Assembly: GCA_900769465.1 (NCBI GenBank)
Contig: CAAGGT010000139.1
Coordinates: 1 to 17,134 of the forward strand
Origin: Bacteroidaceae bacterium
GTDB lineage: Bacteria > Bacteroidota > Bacteroidia > Bacteroidales > Bacteroidaceae
Reading direction: 5' to 3'
DNA: 17,134 nucleotides
Position 1 is the stretch's first letter; every line of letters starts with the position of its first letter. The position numbers and the translations under genes were made by a program. This document shows positions 1 to 9,200 of the stretch, piece by piece. The notes beneath the pieces were generated by a model. The model was not told the origin of the DNA and did no database searches. It worked only from the letters and a program-made list of their open reading frames with translations.

Positions 1-1
1 A

Positions 2-157
2 CTGAAGAATATTGCAGCAGCTGAGCTGATGCAATTTGTGAACAAAGGAAGCACCGAATGCCGTACACGACTGCCCTGTTCTTTGGTACTTTCTGTCGCA
101 CAGAAAGTACATATAGCAAGGCTAAAGAAAGAATATAAGACAACTGAACAAGGTTGA
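2..157 (+). CDS. Possible 3' end of an ORF cut by the window edge
   Basis: One frame is open from the left edge to a TGA at 155-157, giving 51 residues with no start codon inside the window. The first 16 or so residues (LKNIAAAELMQFVNKG) read like ordinary helical protein. The rest runs through a palindrome at 86-110 and looks less protein-like. I recognise no family. The minus strand is also open from an ATG at 111 to the left edge, so coding here is uncertain. Confidence 0.25.
   Translation: MKNIAAAELMQFVNKGSTECRTRLPCSLVLSVAQKVHIARLKKEYKTTEQG
86..110. repeat. Perfect 11-bp palindrome with 3-nt loop
   Basis: GTACTTTCTGT (86-96) is followed by CGC and then its exact reverse complement ACAGAAAGTAC (100-110). 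There is no T tract on either side, so it is not an obvious terminator. It could be an intergenic dispersed repeat or a protein-binding dyad; the sequence alone does not decide. Confidence 0.6.
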
Positions 158-306
158 AGATTGCGAGTATGTGAGTGTAGGTGAATTTACCCACAAAGTG
201 AGCGGAAACAATTTCAAAAAAGTTAAAACTACAATCAATTCTATAAATCAATAGACTATTCCCCAGGCTTAAAGCAAACCGGGGCATCCACACCTTTTTG
301 CTACTG
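158..306. other. Intergenic stretch with no recognisable gene
   Basis: AT-rich sequence between the possible ORF end and the hairpin at 307-350. I see no ORF with convincing coding character, no tRNA and no clear promoter. A short CCCC...GGGG dyad lies near 263-286 but is weak. Confidence 0.5.
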
Positions 307-350
307 AGCCCGTAATTTGGGCAGCCTTTTGGCTGCCCAAATTACGGGCT
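307..350 (-). terminator. Very strong 20-bp hairpin downstream of the phosphoesterase gene
   Basis: Two perfect 20-nt arms (307-326 and 331-350) are separated by TTTT. The structure lies 24 nt beyond the stop codon of the minus-strand phosphoesterase gene, where a terminator is expected. Neither strand has a T tract directly after the stem (minus strand continues TCAGTAGC, plus strand TCAATAAC), so it is not a standard intrinsic terminator. It may terminate imperfectly or protect the mRNA 3' end. Confidence 0.6.
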
Positions 351-374
351 TCAATAACAAATGTCGGCTGTGTG

Positions 375-1253
375 CTATTCGGTGATATAGCGCCATTCAT
401 ACTCTGCTCCGTTCTTTGATACACGTATGCAAAGATATTCGGGTTTTTCACATTCGTAGCGTATGGTACCCACTGTCGTATAGCGCACACCATTGAAAGT
501 CACATCATCACGGAAATGGTCGTGTCCCTGCAGGCACAGCAGCACATTGTACTCACTGAACAGCTCAAGCAGTGACAATGTCTCCTCCATTGGGATATTG
601 CCCGAACTCACCTGTGTCTGGTCGGTGTATAGTATGTTGGTATGGGTGAGTACAATGCAGTGGCGGTATTTCCCGCGCTCTTTGGCAAGGAGCTCACGCA
701 GCCACTTCATCTGTTTGCCACCCAGTGTGCCGCTCGCCGAGTCGAGCGAGAAGAAGAGGTCCTTTCCCTCGCCGTGCTTCACCTCGAACCGGAACACCGA
801 TGGGCCTATCAGCTCGCGGAAATCCTCCCACCCCGAGAAGTAGAGGTCGTGGTTGCCTATCACGGAGAAAATGGGTGTGGGGTATCTATGCACCTCGGTC
901 TTGTGGCTTATGGCATCCATATACACCGACATACAGCCACGCTTGTCAATGCAGTCGCCCAGCATTACACCGAACGATGCATCCTTGTCATTGCGCAGTG
1001 CAGTAACAAAAGTGTCGAGTGTGCTTGTGTTGTCGTTTATATGAGGGTCGGTAGCCACATAGAACAGGTATGATTCTTCGGCTTCAATGCAGGCTACAGG
1101 CTTGGAACCGCTCATCTCAAGGCTCTGCTCGAATCTGCTGTTCACCGTATCTCCGGTGGGCATTATGAATCCCTTGAAATCAATCTTGTCACATCCGCAC
1201 AAAAACAGCGCCAAAAACAACAGCAATCTGTTTTTATTTACCACTTGTAGCAT
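375..1253 (-). CDS. Calcineurin-like metallophosphoesterase lipoprotein
   Basis: A 292-residue exported phosphoesterase. The N-terminus is a lipoprotein signal: a hydrophobic run (residues 10-18), then LCGC with the acylated Cys at 21. The metal-binding motifs of the calcineurin-like family follow in order: D69-P-H71, G99-D100, G133-N-H-D136, H204 in LTHTN, and G243-H-D-H246. All metal ligands are therefore present and an active dinuclear phosphoesterase is expected, anchored to a membrane facing the periplasm or cell surface. The substrate is unknown. The start at 1253 lies inside the end of the upstream beta-barrel gene (16-nt overlap), which implies one transcript and probable translational coupling. 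The family call is secure; the substrate is not. Confidence 0.92.
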   Translation of the reverse strand: MLQVVNKNRLLLFLALFLCGCDKIDFKGFIMPTGDTVNSRFEQSLEMSGSKPVACIEAEESYLFYVATDPHINDNTSTLDTFVTALRNDKDASFGVMLGDCIDKRGCMSVYMDAISHKTEVHRYPTPIFSVIGNHDLYFSGWEDFRELIGPSVFRFEVKHGEGKDLFFSLDSASGTLGGKQMKWLRELLAKERGKYRHCIVLTHTNILYTDQTQVSSGNIPMEETLSLLELFSEYNVLLCLQGHDHFRDDVTFNGVRYTTVGTIRYECEKPEYLCIRVSKNGAEYEWRYITE

Positions 1254-1906
1254 ACTCCAATGTTTGTATATAATTGATAATAGTCGCTCGATATGTTGAA
1301 TATACCGGCCGGCTTATACGATACTCCCAGTGTCACGCCCATCCTCTTTGTGGGGTACCACCATCCGTCTATCATGAACGATGGCTGATAGTGACGTTCC
1401 AGTTCAAAAATTCTGTTGTTTGATACAGAGAGAACCAAATCCCATTCACTGATTGTAGGCAAGCAACTCACCCCAAGCTCATAATATATGTTGAAGGGCT
1501 CCTTTATCCTCTCCTTGCCCGCAGTGATGGTGCGGTAATAGTATCCCAGAGTGATATTCACATAACGTGAAGTGAATCCCACTCCTGCACCGAACGCAAT
1601 ATTGTGGATTGTTGAGTTGGGAGCATAGTGCAACAGTGCTTCGGCGTGCAGTCGTCCTGCCGCGAAATCATAAAAGTACGATGGTCTGGCCTCTACTGCA
1701 AAATTGTCCAGTGTGTTGCATTGTATACCGCCTTTTACCTGAAAACTCTTTTTCAGGCTGTGATACCCCTCTACCGACAAGGCACCATAATGGCCCAGTG
1801 CCGCATTGTTTCCACCCTTTATATTCAATCTTAGCCCGCTCTCCTGGGCATGGGATAGGGTGCCGAGTGATAACAAGAGTAAAGCAAAAAAGTATTTAAG
1901 TTTCAT
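1238..1906 (-). CDS. Secreted outer-membrane beta-barrel-like protein, unknown function
   Basis: A 222-residue protein with a clear signal peptide (residues 1-20, ending SHA before QE). The mature part alternates hydrophobic and polar residues, is rich in aromatic residues and glycine, and has many short strands. It ends in a terminal aromatic (CYKW), typical of small outer-membrane barrels recognised by the BAM machinery. I recognise no specific family. It is first in a two-gene minus-strand unit and its last codons overlap the start of the phosphoesterase lipoprotein gene, suggesting the two act together at the outer membrane. The ATG at 1906 is directly followed by the signal peptide, so this start is favoured. 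Confidence 0.8.
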   Translation of the reverse strand: MKLKYFFALLLLSLGTLSHAQESGLRLNIKGGNNAALGHYGALSVEGYHSLKKSFQVKGGIQCNTLDNFAVEARPSYFYDFAAGRLHAEALLHYAPNSTIHNIAFGAGVGFTSRYVNITLGYYYRTITAGKERIKEPFNIYYELGVSCLPTISEWDLVLSVSNNRIFELERHYQPSFMIDGWWYPTKRMGVTLGVSYKPAGIFNISSDYYQLYTNIGVCYKW

Positions 1907-1921
1907 TCTTTGTTTTTTTTG

Positions 1922-1929
1922 CGAATATA
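1922..1929 (-). promoter_or_regulatory. Possible -7 element for the barrel/phosphoesterase unit
   Basis: On the minus strand this reads TATATTCG, one mismatch from the Bacteroidetes -7 consensus TAnnTTTG, 15 nt before the ATG at 1906. No convincing TTG lies about 20 nt upstream, so the call is weak. Confidence 0.3.
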
Positions 1930-2014
1930 GCTACAAACGAACTATAAAGATACAGCTCGCTTCAATATTTTCACAGCGGCTACAATTTATGTTCATGACT
2001 TTTAGTGAATGGAA

Positions 2015-2048
2015 AAATAAATGGCGACCTTGCGGTCGCCATTTATTT
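2015..2048 (-). terminator. Intrinsic terminator of the 1281-residue protein gene
   Basis: A perfect 15-bp hairpin (arms 2015-2029 and 2034-2048, loop TTGC). On the minus strand the stem ends in ATTTATTT and continues TT, a U-rich tail. It sits 19 nt after the stop of the large minus-strand gene, as an intrinsic terminator should. It separates that gene from the barrel/phosphoesterase unit. Confidence 0.85.
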
Positions 2049-2067
2049 ATTGTACCGGTATGGTCAA

Positions 2068-5000
2068 TTACTTAACCAAAACCTTTTTAGTCTCAATTAC
2101 ACCGTTGCTGTAAACTGTAACAACAATGTTCACGCCGCTTACAGGAGCAGGAATTGCAGAACCTGCAGGAGTGAAGTATGCTACTGAAACAACCTCATCG
2201 CCCTCAACTACGAGGTCACCGATAGATGTTGTACCCTCAGCATTGTCAACGAAACGGAGTAACCAAGAAGATGCTGAACCTGCACCACCTGTCCAGTTAA
2301 CGATATTGCCCTGTGTACCGGAACCTTCGCCGTGACCTGCTGTGTGGAGTGGGTCTGAACCAACTGCATAGATAGTGTAGATGTTAGTCTGGAGAGGTTT
2401 AACAACGTAAAGAGCTGCACCGAAGTCGTCGGTCATAGCAACCTGGGTTGTGTTACCACCTGTGCCTACATAACCGCTACCTGTAGCCTCACCAATTACA
2501 TCGCTGTAAATCTTGAATACGTTGTTCTCCTCGCCTGCAGGAACGCCAAGACCATCAGGGTCGTTCTCGCCATCGTACTTCTTGAACTGGAATACGAACT
2601 GTGCGTTCTCACGGTTGTACTCTGCAGGTTTATCCATCCAAGCAAGACCATTCTCTGTTGCGTAGATAGCCTTAACCTTGCCCTGCTGCTTGTAGTACTC
2701 TGTATAAGCACTCTCAATAGCATACCAGTAACAGTCCTCTACCTCGATGCGCTCAACCTCCTGTGCCAAGCTGATGTTTGCGTCGAATGCCTCAACAGCA
2801 GCCTGTGCATTCTCCTTGTCCTCGTTCTCAATAACAGCCTCAACATCCTCAATAGCTGCTTCAAGAGCTGCGATATCGCCGCTGATACAACCGGGGTCGT
2901 TGCCTACTACAAGACCAAGAGCCTCAAGAGTAGCAGGAATACCGTTTGCCCACAAGAGGTATGGGTCGTTCATTGAAACCTCGTAGATGTTCCACTCACC
3001 CTCGCCGTTAGCTTTGTTGAAGTGGAGGTAGTCTCCTGCGCTGTAACCGTCGCCGTTGATAATCTCCTGAGCCTTAGCGTGTCCGCTGATAGCATCAAGA
3101 CCGTATGTAAACTCACCTGGGATTGCGCTTACGCAAGGACGACCTGCAAGGCTACCGTCCCAGTCCATAAACACGAACTTGTTGGCGTTAACTTCCGCTT
3201 CCTCAATGTTTATTGAGTCATTCGCGTCCTTTGCGTTCTTCCAATACCAAGAAGCACCAACCAAATTCTCCTCGATGTCGCTGTAGAGTACGAATGTGTT
3301 CTCAAGGTTGCCTGATTTTGCAATCTTGATAGAAGCTGCGTTTGCAGGGTATGGTGTGAGGCCTGTGCTCCAGCTTGTGCTTGTAGTTGTCTCGCCTGTC
3401 TCCTCGTTGGTATTCTCGTTGACAGTCTTGTTCAATGCCCAGTACTGTGCATTTGCCAAGCTGATGATGTTCCAGCCGTTTGCTGTCTTCTTGAACATAT
3501 AAACACAAGGATCGTTCAATGCAGCCTTGATGTTTGTGTGGTATGGAGTTGTGCCTGCGTAGAAACGTGGAGCTGCGTCCTGTGTATTAACGCGGAGGTT
3601 ACCGCTGATGATGTAGATACCACCGTCCTTCAACTGTGACTCGTCGGTAATCTGTGTGCCGCCCTTAACCTCGTATGGGTTCTCACGGAAGATTGCGGGG
3701 TCATACTCCTCGCCGTATTTTGTGATACATACTGTACCTGGAGCCAAAGAGGCCTGATTCTGGTTTGTACGACCGATAGTCTTTACTGTGAAATTCTGGA
3801 GCTCAACGCCCGCGGGGAACTTCACGTCAAAGTAGATGTAAGTGTAAGGCTGGTCGTAGCGTGCGCCACCGCCCCAAGCAGAGTGGTAGTATGTGAGTAC
3901 GTCGTCATCGAACAACATGTCGATTGTACCGTTGCCAGCCTCGCGCTCGTGTGTCTCCTCTGAGTTAGAGGTTACAAGTTCTGCGGTCAAGGCGAGTTTA
4001 TTGCCATCGCTGTCAAGGATTTCAAGGCCTGAGAGTGCTACCATAGGGAAGCCCTGGAACTTACCGTCACTTGCTGCACCACCTACGTTGGTCTCGAGGA
4101 ATGTCAAACGGATACCGTTAACAGCCTCGTTGAGCGGAACGAGCTGCTCCCAATCGTAACGGCCATTATTGTGACCATCATTTACCTTAGCACCAAGAGG
4201 TGTGTGGTGTGGGTCCTCGGTTGTGTAAACCTTTGGCAATGTAACGAACTCAATCTTTGAAGCAAGGAATGCATCGATGTTACCCTGTATGCCGTTGATG
4301 AATGTCTTCATCTGGGCGAGATAAGAGTATGGGTCTTCGGAAGCTGCACTATACAACTCTGAACCTGCTTCCGCGAGGTTATGGGTAATGTATAAGTCGT
4401 ATGCATCCTGGAGGTAGAAACCATCCTGTGGGTTTGTAGATGGTGTCAAAAGGTCAATGTACTCAGCCTCGAGATCCCAAACATATACATCGCAGAGCCA
4501 CTCGATTTTTGAGTAAACGTATGCACCCATTGCGTAGTTCAAAGTCTCAACGTCCGCGAATACCTTCTCGATATCGCTGTATACGCCATTGGCAAGGTTT
4601 GTCTCACACTCCTCGAGAACAATCTTGAACTCATCGTAATAGTCCTCGTAACCCTCAACAGCAACGCCGTCCATGAATGTGTAGATGCTCTTAGCCTCCT
4701 TGATGGCGTTGCGTACAGGGATTGAAGCGTACTTCTCGGGGTAGTTCATTGTTACCTCATAGAGTGACCAGTCGAATGCAAGGATGTATGCATAGTTCAA
4801 ACAGTAGGGATAACCCTCCTTGTAGAAATCGTAGCGCTCCTTGTCAACGTTCTTGAAACCACCGGTTGAAGGTGTTGCGCCAAGGTGGATTTCAATCTCC
4901 TCACCCTCATACTCCATCATATAGCTCATCTCGAAACGGCCATCAACCTCCTCGATGTTAACGATAGCAGCATCGCTCATCTTGGCTGTCTTGCCCTGGC

Positions 5001-5913
5001 CACCGTTCGCGCCGTTGTAAGCATTGTCGCTTGGGTTCTTGCTGAGGAACTTGCCCTCTGCTACATAGTAGAGGTAGTAACCGTCCTCGGCCGGGATAAG
5101 CTGGATTGCATAAGAAGGAGCTGCCTCCTCGGCCTGAACACCGGGAGCTACAAACAATGGGCCGGGGCCTACATTAGGCTCCTTGGTTGTCTGTGTACCG
5201 AATGCACCATCTGTGCTGTTGTGGTTGTTTACGTATGTGTGGTACTCAACAGGAACATTGCTCTTCATTACGAAGTACTTGGCACCCTCGAGCTGGTCCA
5301 TTGATGTAATCTCTTCTTCACTGACGGTGAATGCCCAGTCGCTGTAAGGAACATAGTCAACGCCACCCTTGGTAAGACCAACGAGCATTGGAGCGTTCTT
5401 TGGGTTACCCGGACGTGCACCCCACTCAAGGATGAACTCGCTTACAGGAGCTGCGAATGTGAGCTCGAGGTGGTGGTAGTCTGCCTGAGCACCTGTTGCG
5501 GCCCAGCAAGAGTGCCAGTAGTTGCCCCAGTTGCCGTCGTTCAAAGCTGCAAGACCTTGACCGTCTGTGCCACCGCCTGATGTGTTCATATCGGCGTTTG
5601 AAGTAGCTGTGTAAGGGATTACAGTTGTGCCGTCGGCAGCATAAACAACCAACTCGCTGAGAGCGGTTACAAAGTTGTTGCCGTTTGGCTTCTCACCGTT
5701 GTAGTTGAGCGCAACAGTGAAACGCAGTGTTGTCAAAGCCTCGGTTGGCTTGATGACATCCGATTTGTAAACCTGAACGGTCTGCGTGCCTTTCTGCACG
5801 TTATCGCCTGGAAGGCCGTCACCGGCTCCAATTGAAAGAGACCATTCCTGAGCATTGACACCTGCAAAAGAAGCAAATGCCAAAGCAAGAGTCAGAAATA
5901 AATTTTTTCTCAT
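2068..5913 (-). CDS. Large secreted discoidin/beta-trefoil repeat protein with T9SS-like C-terminal tail
   Basis: A 1281-residue exported protein. An upstream in-frame ATG at 5967 exists, but the ATG at 5911-5913 begins a clean signal peptide (residues 1-21, ending VNA before Q), so I use it. The body looks like a tandem duplication. Unit one has a discoidin (F5/8 C)-like domain (about 60-195, with WHSCW), a beta-trefoil-like domain (about 200-385) and a helical linker. Unit two repeats this: discoidin-like (about 600-735, YYHSAW), trefoil-like (about 755-980), then a helical linker. Each trefoil starts with a QL-x-(D/E)-G motif and ends in W-x-x-YEV-x-MN. A third trefoil-like region (about 1080-1225) precedes the last 45 residues, a tail ending KKVLVK like those of the two M60 peptidases. 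I see no catalytic motif. Glycan or glycoprotein binding at the cell surface is my inference from the fold types, which I judge by eye. Confidence 0.85.
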   Translation of the reverse strand: MRKNLFLTLALAFASFAGVNAQEWSLSIGAGDGLPGDNVQKGTQTVQVYKSDVIKPTEALTTLRFTVALNYNGEKPNGNNFVTALSELVVYAADGTTVIPYTATSNADMNTSGGGTDGQGLAALNDGNWGNYWHSCWAATGAQADYHHLELTFAAPVSEFILEWGARPGNPKNAPMLVGLTKGGVDYVPYSDWAFTVSEEEITSMDQLEGAKYFVMKSNVPVEYHTYVNNHNSTDGAFGTQTTKEPNVGPGPLFVAPGVQAEEAAPSYAIQLIPAEDGYYLYYVAEGKFLSKNPSDNAYNGANGGQGKTAKMSDAAIVNIEEVDGRFEMSYMMEYEGEEIEIHLGATPSTGGFKNVDKERYDFYKEGYPYCLNYAYILAFDWSLYEVTMNYPEKYASIPVRNAIKEAKSIYTFMDGVAVEGYEDYYDEFKIVLEECETNLANGVYSDIEKVFADVETLNYAMGAYVYSKIEWLCDVYVWDLEAEYIDLLTPSTNPQDGFYLQDAYDLYITHNLAEAGSELYSAASEDPYSYLAQMKTFINGIQGNIDAFLASKIEFVTLPKVYTTEDPHHTPLGAKVNDGHNNGRYDWEQLVPLNEAVNGIRLTFLETNVGGAASDGKFQGFPMVALSGLEILDSDGNKLALTAELVTSNSEETHEREAGNGTIDMLFDDDVLTYYHSAWGGGARYDQPYTYIYFDVKFPAGVELQNFTVKTIGRTNQNQASLAPGTVCITKYGEEYDPAIFRENPYEVKGGTQITDESQLKDGGIYIISGNLRVNTQDAAPRFYAGTTPYHTNIKAALNDPCVYMFKKTANGWNIISLANAQYWALNKTVNENTNEETGETTTSTSWSTGLTPYPANAASIKIAKSGNLENTFVLYSDIEENLVGASWYWKNAKDANDSINIEEAEVNANKFVFMDWDGSLAGRPCVSAIPGEFTYGLDAISGHAKAQEIINGDGYSAGDYLHFNKANGEGEWNIYEVSMNDPYLLWANGIPATLEALGLVVGNDPGCISGDIAALEAAIEDVEAVIENEDKENAQAAVEAFDANISLAQEVERIEVEDCYWYAIESAYTEYYKQQGKVKAIYATENGLAWMDKPAEYNRENAQFVFQFKKYDGENDPDGLGVPAGEENNVFKIYSDVIGEATGSGYVGTGGNTTQVAMTDDFGAALYVVKPLQTNIYTIYAVGSDPLHTAGHGEGSGTQGNIVNWTGGAGSASSWLLRFVDNAEGTTSIGDLVVEGDEVVSVAYFTPAGSAIPAPVSGVNIVVTVYSNGVIETKKVLVK

Positions 5914-6055
5914 AACGTAAAAATTAAAAAAAAAAGTAAAAATAAAATCTCTCAAAACCAAAACCATTTCAGGTTGCGGGTGCTATGCTGTTTATAGTCA
6001 ATATGTTGTGCTATAATTGCCTGATATCTCCGCACAAAAATGGTATTTTATCACG

Positions 6056-6087
6056 CAAAGGTTGTGATATTTATTTGAAATAGCAAG
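6056..6087 (-). promoter_or_regulatory. Candidate promoter for the discoidin/trefoil protein gene
   Basis: On the minus strand a CTTG is followed by 20 nt and then AACCTTTG, one mismatch from TAnnTTTG. Element order and spacing fit the Bacteroidetes sigma factor. It would give a leader of roughly 135 nt before the ATG at 5913. Confidence 0.4.
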
Positions 6088-6133
6088 AAAAAAGTGTGAA
6101 AAATAAAAAGTTTTGGAATAAAATGAAAAAAAT

Positions 6134-6141
6134 GGGGGGGG
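6134..6141. repeat. G8 homopolymer upstream of the M60 peptidase promoter
   Basis: Eight consecutive G in an otherwise very AT-rich region, 25 nt upstream of the -7 box at 6167-6174, close to where the -33 element should be. Such tracts can change length by slippage. Confidence 0.75.
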
Positions 6142-6166
6142 AGTAAAATTTATATAAAAAAAGTAG

Positions 6167-6174
6167 TATATTTG
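6167..6174 (+). promoter_or_regulatory. Bacteroidetes -7 box for the first M60 peptidase gene
   Basis: TATATTTG is an exact match to TAnnTTTG, 66 nt before the ATG at 6241. The -33 region lacks a TTG at normal spacing and lies just downstream of the G8 tract, so the promoter may need an activator or depend on tract length. Confidence 0.55.
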
Positions 6175-6240
6175 CGAGGTTATACATTATATAAATGTAT
6201 TGTAAAGGCCGGATATCGATAATACTATAATTTTTTTAAT

Positions 6241-9200
6241 ATGAAACTGAAATCTTTACTAACCGCATTCTTTGTAATGCTTGCAACCTTTGCCATGGCA
6301 CAGGTTGAAGATGGAAAGGTTTACCGCATCGTAAGTGCCAAATATGGTACGGTGATGTCGGAAAGTCCAATCCTGCACACACTTTCATGCGCGTCAAAAG
6401 GCGCAGCAACCGACTATCACGAGATGTGGCAGTTCGATGCTACCGATGACGGCAAATTTACTATCAAGAACGTCTACACACAGCGTTACATGCAGTACGA
6501 GGCTGGTCGTAATGTGCAGTGGAAGACCGGACTGTCCGAGACTAAGTTTACTGTTACAGAGCATCCCTCATTGAAGGGTTATTATAACATCGACCTTACT
6601 CCTACAAAGAACTGGGGCGCACACTGCGACGGCAGTTCTAACATCGTACCCTGGAGTTATGGCGAGGGTGAAATATCCGGTACAGAGTGGACTTTTGAAC
6701 TTGTAAACATCAGTGCCGACGAGATTACTGCTGCAGCTGCAGCATATCAGGATTATGCAAAGGTGCTTGACAATGCCGATGCCATTGCTTCCAAGATACA
6801 GGCTCTTTTTGAGGACAATGCCTGCACAGTACTCAAAGCCGAGTGGGCAGCAAAGAGCGATGCTGAGGTTGCTGCAGCATTGGAGGGTGTTCCTGCCGAC
6901 CTGCAGCAGGTTGTTCTCAAGATAAAGAACAATGCGTGGGACAGCGTTACACGTGAGCAGGAGTTCCGTGTATATGACTACAAGCCATACAGCAACCCCG
7001 AGGTTTGGGCCAACAATCTTTTTACACGCCCTTACAACCGTATAAACAACCCTACCGGTATAAGCACAAGCGACTCAAAGAGCTTTATTTATGTATTTGT
7101 AGAGAACATACCCGAGGGTACTACAATTGACCTTGCCGAGATGGCGAGCACCAAGTATTTTGGTAACGACACACGTTTGAAGGAGGGATTGAACATTGTT
7201 CCATGTGCAAACAAGGACGGTTCGCTCTACATCCGCTACATCTGTGAAACTGCTATCGACGGCAAGAAACTTGCCGACTATCCGACAGTGAAGGTTCACA
7301 TCGAGGGTGGTTACGTAAACGGTTTCTGGAGCAAGGAGCGCGGTCACACCAACGAGGATTGGGTGTACATGCGCGACAATATGTTCAAGAACCCAATGGC
7401 TGTGCAGGCTGCCGGTGACCTCACCGTGCTCAACTTCCGCACATACGAGTTCCTCAAGGAGTGCCCCAACAACATTGAGGGTGTAATGCGCCTTTGGGAT
7501 TTCTGGAACAGCCGTCAGAACCACTACATGGCTCTTGACAAGTATTATCCATGGATGAACAACAAGCAGCTTGCCATGAGTGATGACAACGGTTTTATGG
7601 ATGCAAGTTCATACCGCACACACTATAACAACAATACATTGAGTACAATCGTGAACTATGACCTGCTCATTGCCGACGCCGGCAGCTCTTGGGGTCCAAA
7701 CCACGAGATTGGCCACACCAACCAGTATGCGTTCCAGATTGTAGGTACATCCGAGGTAAGTAACAACGCGCTTACAAACTTTGCAATCTTCGACCAGGGT
7801 ACACACGTGAGCCGTGGTAACAACATGGAGAACCAGATTCTCGACTTCGAGAATAAGATTCCTTATGTTGTACGTGGCGAGGGTTCTTATGGTTCAAAGC
7901 TGTTCAGTATGACACGTATGTACTTCCAGCTGTTCCTCTACTTCCACGCTGCGGGCAAGGATACCACATTCTATCCACGTCTGTTCGAGAAGTTGCGTTA
8001 TGACCAGCTGCCGGGTTGGAGAGTAGGATCTTGGGACGAACTTGACGAGAACGGTTTCTACAGAAACTCTGTAGATGCTTCGAAAGACCAGCTGAAGTTT
8101 GCCGAGGCTTGCTGTGAGATTGCACAGATGGACCTCAGCGAGTTCTTCGAGGCTTGGGGCTTCTTCATCCCAATGAAGAATATGTTTGTGGGCGACTATG
8201 GACACCACTGGGTTTACTTGCTCGAGGAGGATGCCAAGGCAAGCAAGGCACGTATGCAGCAGTATGAGAAGAAGGGCGGTCACTTGATGTTCCTCGAGGA
8301 CCGCGTGCGCAAGTCGCCAAGAAAGAAGAGCCCATTCTGCGACGGTACAGGATACCGTGCAAACTATGCCGACTGGGATGGCGAGACTATCGGTACCGTT
8401 GGTAACTTTGGCCAGTGGATGGATTACATCGATGAGACTGTGAAGGCTCAGGGCTACTACTATGCCGTTTCAAAGGGCAAGGTAGTCATCAAGGAGGCCG
8501 AGAATGCCGGTGGTGCGCTTGGTTTCAAGCTCTACAATGCCGAGACAGGTGAGTTGCTCTCTTACACTAACAAATACGAGATGAATGTTCCGGTATCGGC
8601 TGCAGGTGCGACACTGAAGGTTGTTGCAGCACAGGCCGACGGTACAGACTATGTTGTACCTCACGCTTCACAGGGTCCCGAGTCAATGCAGAAAGAGGCT
8701 CTTGACGGTTCATTGAAATCGGCAAGTGCAATCATCGCCAAAAAGGCTGCTGCCACCACCGTTGTGGGTTATTACTATCCCGCTGCTCTTGCCGACCTGG
8801 AGGCTTTGTACAAAGAGGCTAATGCCGCATACAAGGCGAACGACACAAGCAAGTACTCGTTTGCAGAGTGGAGCATCATGCTCGACGACGAGTGCAGCAA
8901 GGTGCTGAACAACGAGGATGCACGTGTCACAATCAAGGAGGGTGCCGTATTTACAATGAGGCGTTTGACAGGTACTAACAGAGGAGCTTATGCTGCGGGA
9001 GAGTATCCGGTAGCGCAAAAGAGTGATTCCAAGGGTAAAATAAACTGGACCATTGAGTATGCAGGCAAGGCCGGCGAGTATTGTATGAAGAGTACTTCTA
9101 CCGGTTACTATGTGACAAATATCAATACTGAAAATGTGTTCCTTGAGACAAAGAAACAGGAGAATGCCGTCAAGTTCACTGTGGATTACACAGATGATGG

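Larger units (their letters stand above)
5914..6240. other. Divergent AT-rich intergenic region
   Basis: This 327-bp region separates the minus-strand discoidin/trefoil protein from the plus-strand M60 peptidase and must carry promoters for both. It holds a run of eight G at 6134-6141, a perfect -7 box for the peptidase, a near-consensus promoter for the minus gene, and a small dyad (ATACATT 6182-6188 and AATGTAT 6194-6200) in the peptidase leader. I see no ORF or RNA gene in it. Confidence 0.8.
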
